In this document: positions 5,375 through 7,658 of the stretch, in pieces
Layout: the number at the start of each line of letters is the position of its first letter
Position numbering within the stretch: the stretch's first letter is position 1
Assembly: GCA_043749975.1 (NCBI GenBank)
Contig: JAYVCL010000148.1
Location: 1 to 7,658 of the forward strand
Direction of reading: 5' to 3'
DNA from: JANYJJ01 sp043749975
GTDB lineage: Bacteria > Pseudomonadota > Gammaproteobacteria > Burkholderiales > Burkholderiaceae_C
DNA: 7,658 nucleotides
Made by a program: the position numbers and the translations under genes
Notes under the pieces: model-generated
What the model was told of the DNA's origin: nothing
The model's input: only the letters and a program-made list of their open reading frames with translations
Database searches by the model: none

Positions 5375-5467
5375 TCGCTGCATCCGCTGTTGCATCCGAT
5401 CTTTCGTTCACCATTGAAAATCGCACGAGGCCAAAGGGTCGCGCCAGCGGCAGACCGCCTCGATCTG

Positions 5468-5474
5468 AGAAGGA
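5468..5474 (+). promoter_or_regulatory. Shine-Dalgarno sequence fixing the 5481 start
   Basis: AGAAGGA lies 6 bases before the ATG at 5481 and matches the anti-Shine-Dalgarno complement well. It supports that start, and it contrasts with the other genes in the window, most of which lack such a site. Confidence 0.8.
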
Positions 5475-5480
5475 AATGTC

Positions 5481-6632
5481 ATGGACCTGTCCGACGTGAA
5501 GCATTCAGCACGAGCCTCAGGAAAAAACGCCCAGGCACAGTCGCGCAGCGATGATCGGTGGCGTGAACTGGTGTCGGCCACCGGGGCTGAAATCGCCGGC
5601 CCGCTGACCGCGGCACTCGAGCGCATCCACACCCTCATCACCACCGGGCGCATCGACCGCGCCGGCCTGCGTGCCTTGAACGACGAGATCGCATCGGCCC
5701 GGCAGGTGGGAATGAATGCGCAGCAACTGGTTCGATTTGCCTCAGGCCGCTTGCGCCAGTCGCATGAACGGCTGCCGCTGGCCGACACGCTGAAAACCGT
5801 GCTCGCCCACCGCGCCCGCGAAACGCAGGCCCGCGGCATCTTCTTGAAGCCGGTGTTGAAACCCGCCGACGTCATCGTCGATGCGTCGCTGCTGTTCAGC
5901 CTGCTCAACAGCACCCTCGACTGGGTTCTGGTCAACGCCCGCTCGCATGTCGAATTCACCGTCGACGTCAAGACCTGGCCGCCGCATGCCCGCCTGAGGT
6001 GTCGCTTTGCCTACCGTCCGGCAGACCAGCTCGACGACGGCATGTCCACGGCCACCTCTGCGACGCTGCCGGACTCGCTGACCTGGCGGCTGATCGAGCA
6101 AACGGCAGCCACCATGGGCCTGCCGCTGAACCGCATCGACGAGCACGGCGAGATCACGCTGAGCTTCGAATTCCCGCGCACCGCAAACGACTCGATGGAA
6201 GGCGTCAGCGCCATCGAGATGGACGACGGCTTCAACGGCAGCTCGGTGCTCAACTCCAAGCCGCTGGCCGGCAGCCACGTGCTGGTGGTGGCATCGCGGC
6301 GCGACGTGCGGGTTCAGATTCGCGACGCCATCCGTCACATGGGACTGATCGTCGACTTGGTGTCTTCGGTTGAAGAGGCCGCTGATTTTTGTCGCGACGG
6401 ACTGCCGCACGCCATCATCGTCGAGGGCATTCTGGCTGGTGAACGGCTGGCGCAGCTGCGCAACGAAATCTCGGCTGAGGTGTCAGGCTTCGCCTTCATC
6501 GAGATCGTGGAAGAAGGCAACGAGTTCGAGATGTCCGGCTTCGGCGAAGGCAGCCTCGCGCGCGTGGGCCGGGGTGCGCTGGAAGCGGCGCTGCCGTCGG
6601 TGTTGATGTTCGAGCTGTCGAAGTCGCTCTGA
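5481..6632 (+). CDS. Degenerate hybrid histidine kinase-like protein (pseudo-kinase plus pseudo-receiver)
   Basis: The 383-residue soluble protein, with no signal or membrane segment, follows the layout of a hybrid histidine kinase but lacks the catalytic residues. Residues 34-50 (ATGAEIAGPLTAALERI) align with the HisKA H-box pattern 'SHELRTPLTAI', with Ala36 where the phosphorylated His should be. A second helix runs to about 92. Residues 130-160 (VIVDASLLFSLLNSTLDW then VLVNARS) resemble the N-box of the ATPase domain, and 199-232 resemble its end, with SLTWRLIEQTAATMG in place of the glycine-rich GLGL box. Residues 264-383 have a receiver-like start (HVLVVASRRDVRVQIRDAI) in which the acidic pair is Ala271-Ser272 and the phosphoacceptor is Glu315. 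It is probably a non-enzymatic scaffold or sensor. It stands alone, after a 270-base gap and convergent with the next gene. Fold assignment is by eye. Confidence 0.72.
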   Translation: MDLSDVKHSARASGKNAQAQSRSDDRWRELVSATGAEIAGPLTAALERIHTLITTGRIDRAGLRALNDEIASARQVGMNAQQLVRFASGRLRQSHERLPLADTLKTVLAHRARETQARGIFLKPVLKPADVIVDASLLFSLLNSTLDWVLVNARSHVEFTVDVKTWPPHARLRCRFAYRPADQLDDGMSTATSATLPDSLTWRLIEQTAATMGLPLNRIDEHGEITLSFEFPRTANDSMEGVSAIEMDDGFNGSSVLNSKPLAGSHVLVVASRRDVRVQIRDAIRHMGLIVDLVSSVEEAADFCRDGLPHAIIVEGILAGERLAQLRNEISAEVSGFAFIEIVEEGNEFEMSGFGEGSLARVGRGALEAALPSVLMFELSKSL

Positions 6633-6635
6633 CCC

Positions 6636-6655
6636 ACCGCAACTCGCACTGCGGT
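6636..6655 (+). terminator. Weak hairpin between convergent genes, possible terminator
   Basis: ACCGCA (6636-6641) pairs with TGCGGT (6650-6655) around an 8-base loop, 3 bases after the stop of the kinase-like gene, followed by TTCGCCC. The stem is only 6 base pairs and there is no proper T-tract, so termination would be weak. The convergent ATP-grasp gene ends 29 bases further on. Confidence 0.3.
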
Positions 6656-6684
6656 TTCGCCCCCGCCGCAAAACACGCCTTCGC

Positions 6685-7658
6685 TCAGTACGCAGCCGGC
6701 CAGCCCAGGCGCGCGCAGATGCGCTCATAGCGGGCGCGCAAATCGGCCTCGTCGCGGCCCGGCATGTTCAGCACCGCCCAGCGGTGCGAGCCCAGCCACT
6801 TGATGTCGCGCTGCAGCGAGGCACCCTTCTTCGGGTACAGCTCCAGCCTGGCCTCGGGGTATTCATGTGCCAGCCAGTTCAGGTCGGCGCGCGTGGGAAT
6901 GCGCGGACACGAGGTGCCGTCGAAACTGCGCCACACAAAGCTGGCGGCAGCGCCGAATCGGGGTTGCTGGGCGAACGGCAAGGGCCGGCCCAGCGCCATC
7001 GCAAAGCCCATTTCGTAGGTGTCGATGCCCAGAACCCATTCGTAGAACTGTGCCAACTGCGCGGCCAGCCGGGGGTTGACCTCGATCAGGCTCAAATCGC
7101 CTTCGTCGGAGACAAAGAACTCGAGGTTGAAGAAACCGTGCATCAGGTCGAAGCCGTTCAGCACGCGCTCGCAGGCGTCTTGCAGCTTTTCTGTCAATTG
7201 GGGGTCGGTGGTGCCGGGGAAGGCGAACCGCTTGAAGGCCATCGTGCCGTCGTACATCACCTCGTCGGTGACGCCGAACAGGTGCACGCGGCCAGCGTGA
7301 ACGAAGCCGTCGACGTTGATTTGCCGGCCCGTCAGCAGTTGCTCGACGACCATGTTGTCGGAGCCCACGGTGAACTGCGGGTAGCGCTTGAGGGCCTGGT
7401 TGTGCGGCTCGATCAGCCGCTGGATGATGTGCTTTTCCCAGGGCTTGAAGCGCAGGTGCTGGATGAGTTCATCGGGCGTGTCGCAGCGTCGCGCCAGCAC
7501 TGAAAAAGTGGCCTTCACCGGTTTCACGAACATCGGGTAACGCAGGCGGCGCGCGGCCTCGGGCGTGATGGTGTACGGAATCAGCTCGAACTCGGGGCAC
7601 AGGTCGGGCGCGATTTGGCGCAGCCGCAGCCGGGCCTCAAATTTGTGCTGGGCTCGCA
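6685..7658 (-). CDS. ATP-grasp family enzyme, C-terminal part (5' end outside window)
   Basis: The frame is open from the TGA at 6687-6685 to the right edge, giving about 323 residues; the start codon and N-terminal domain lie beyond the window. ATP-grasp enzymes couple ATP cleavage to joining a carboxylate with an amine, thiol or similar group through an acylphosphate. Visible hallmarks, in order: YPMFVKPVKATFSVLA (nucleotide-binding lysine in VKP), VVEQLLTGRQINVDGFV, and FNLEFFVSDEGDLSLIEVNP followed by RLAAQ, in which the Glu of LEF and EVNPR are the magnesium and ATP ligands. The C-terminal 100 residues (AAASFVWRSFDGT onward, ending LGWPAAY) do not match a subfamily I can name. Substrate is unknown; no biosynthetic neighbour is in view. 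An internal ATG at 7533 could be mistaken for a start, but ATP-grasp sequence continues upstream of it (PEFELIPYTITPEAARRLRY). Confidence 0.88.
   Translation of the reverse strand, partial: RAQHKFEARLRLRQIAPDLCPEFELIPYTITPEAARRLRYPMFVKPVKATFSVLARRCDTPDELIQHLRFKPWEKHIIQRLIEPHNQALKRYPQFTVGSDNMVVEQLLTGRQINVDGFVHAGRVHLFGVTDEVMYDGTMAFKRFAFPGTTDPQLTEKLQDACERVLNGFDLMHGFFNLEFFVSDEGDLSLIEVNPRLAAQLAQFYEWVLGIDTYEMGFAMALGRPLPFAQQPRFGAAASFVWRSFDGTSCPRIPTRADLNWLAHEYPEARLELYPKKGASLQRDIKWLGSHRWAVLNMPGRDEADLRARYERICARLGWPAAY

Larger units (their letters stand above)
5211..5480. other. 270-base non-coding region with hairpin, palindrome and short direct repeat
   Basis: No credible gene lies here on either strand. 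A GC hairpin (CCCCC at 5290-5294, GGGGG at 5301-5305, loop TGATTC) could help end the CoA-transferase transcript, but AAAAGG follows it rather than a T-tract, so it is not a standard intrinsic terminator. A perfect palindrome lies at 5361-5374. TGCATCCG is repeated at 5379-5386 and 5391-5398, exactly 12 bases apart. A promoter for the downstream gene must lie in this region, but no convincing pair of -35 and -10 hexamers was found. Confidence 0.5.

Noticed and set aside
7531..7533. ATG at 7533 as the start of the ATP-grasp gene
   Set aside because: The frame continues upstream to the window edge with family-like sequence, and this ATG falls inside the conserved strand YPMFVKPV, so the gene is simply cut by the window.
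1..7658. CRISPR arrays, insertion sequences, phage, toxin-antitoxin or defence genes
   Set aside because: No regularly spaced repeats, terminal inverted repeats with transposase, integrase or recognisable defence domains were found on either strand.

Overview
The window comes from a high-GC betaproteobacterium, most likely of the order Burkholderiales. The clearest sign is the first 69 bases: read on the minus strand they are the 5' end of a 16S rRNA gene, with the betaproteobacterial wording of that region. The compact EIIA-HPr-Enzyme I gene order and the strong third-position GC, which leaves long antisense frames open, fit the same assignment.

Layout from left to right. (1) 1-456: the start of an rrn operon running leftward, with its leader (boxB hairpin, boxA, boxC) and two tandem promoter candidates. 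(2) 457-3147, minus strand: a sugar-phosphotransferase (PTS) phosphorelay consisting of an EIIA of the mannose/fructose family, ptsH (HPr) and ptsI (Enzyme I). No EIIB, EIIC or EIID is present, so this looks like a regulatory PTS rather than a sugar transporter. (3) 3132-3931, minus strand: a predicted lipoprotein and, translationally coupled to it, a small one-helix membrane protein, both of unknown function, directly upstream of the PTS genes. (4) 3932-3965: a 34-base divergent intergenic stretch. (5) 3966-5210, plus strand: a CaiB/BaiF (family III) CoA-transferase. (6) 5211-5480: a 270-base non-coding stretch with a perfect 14-base palindrome. (7) 5481-6632, plus strand: a protein with the architecture of a hybrid histidine kinase in which the key catalytic positions appear to be lost. 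(8) 6685 to the right edge, minus strand: the C-terminal part of an ATP-grasp enzyme, convergent with the previous gene.

How they work together: the lipoprotein, small membrane protein, EIIA, ptsH and ptsI form one close-packed leftward run with overlaps of 1, 16 and 32 bases, then a 179-base gap before ptsI. The phosphate flow expected is PEP to Enzyme I (His206) to HPr (His15) to EIIA (His9). The rrn promoters begin within about 50 bases of the ptsI stop, with no recognisable terminator between. The CoA-transferase, the pseudo-kinase and the ATP-grasp gene have no evident functional link to the PTS genes.

The two most notable observations are the degenerate hybrid-kinase-like protein and a repeated arrangement in which a -10-like hexamer lies 6 to 8 bases before an ATG that has no Shine-Dalgarno sequence, suggesting leaderless or nearly leaderless mRNAs. 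I found no CRISPR array, insertion sequence, tRNA, toxin-antitoxin pair, phage gene or defence system, and no convincing new multi-gene system.
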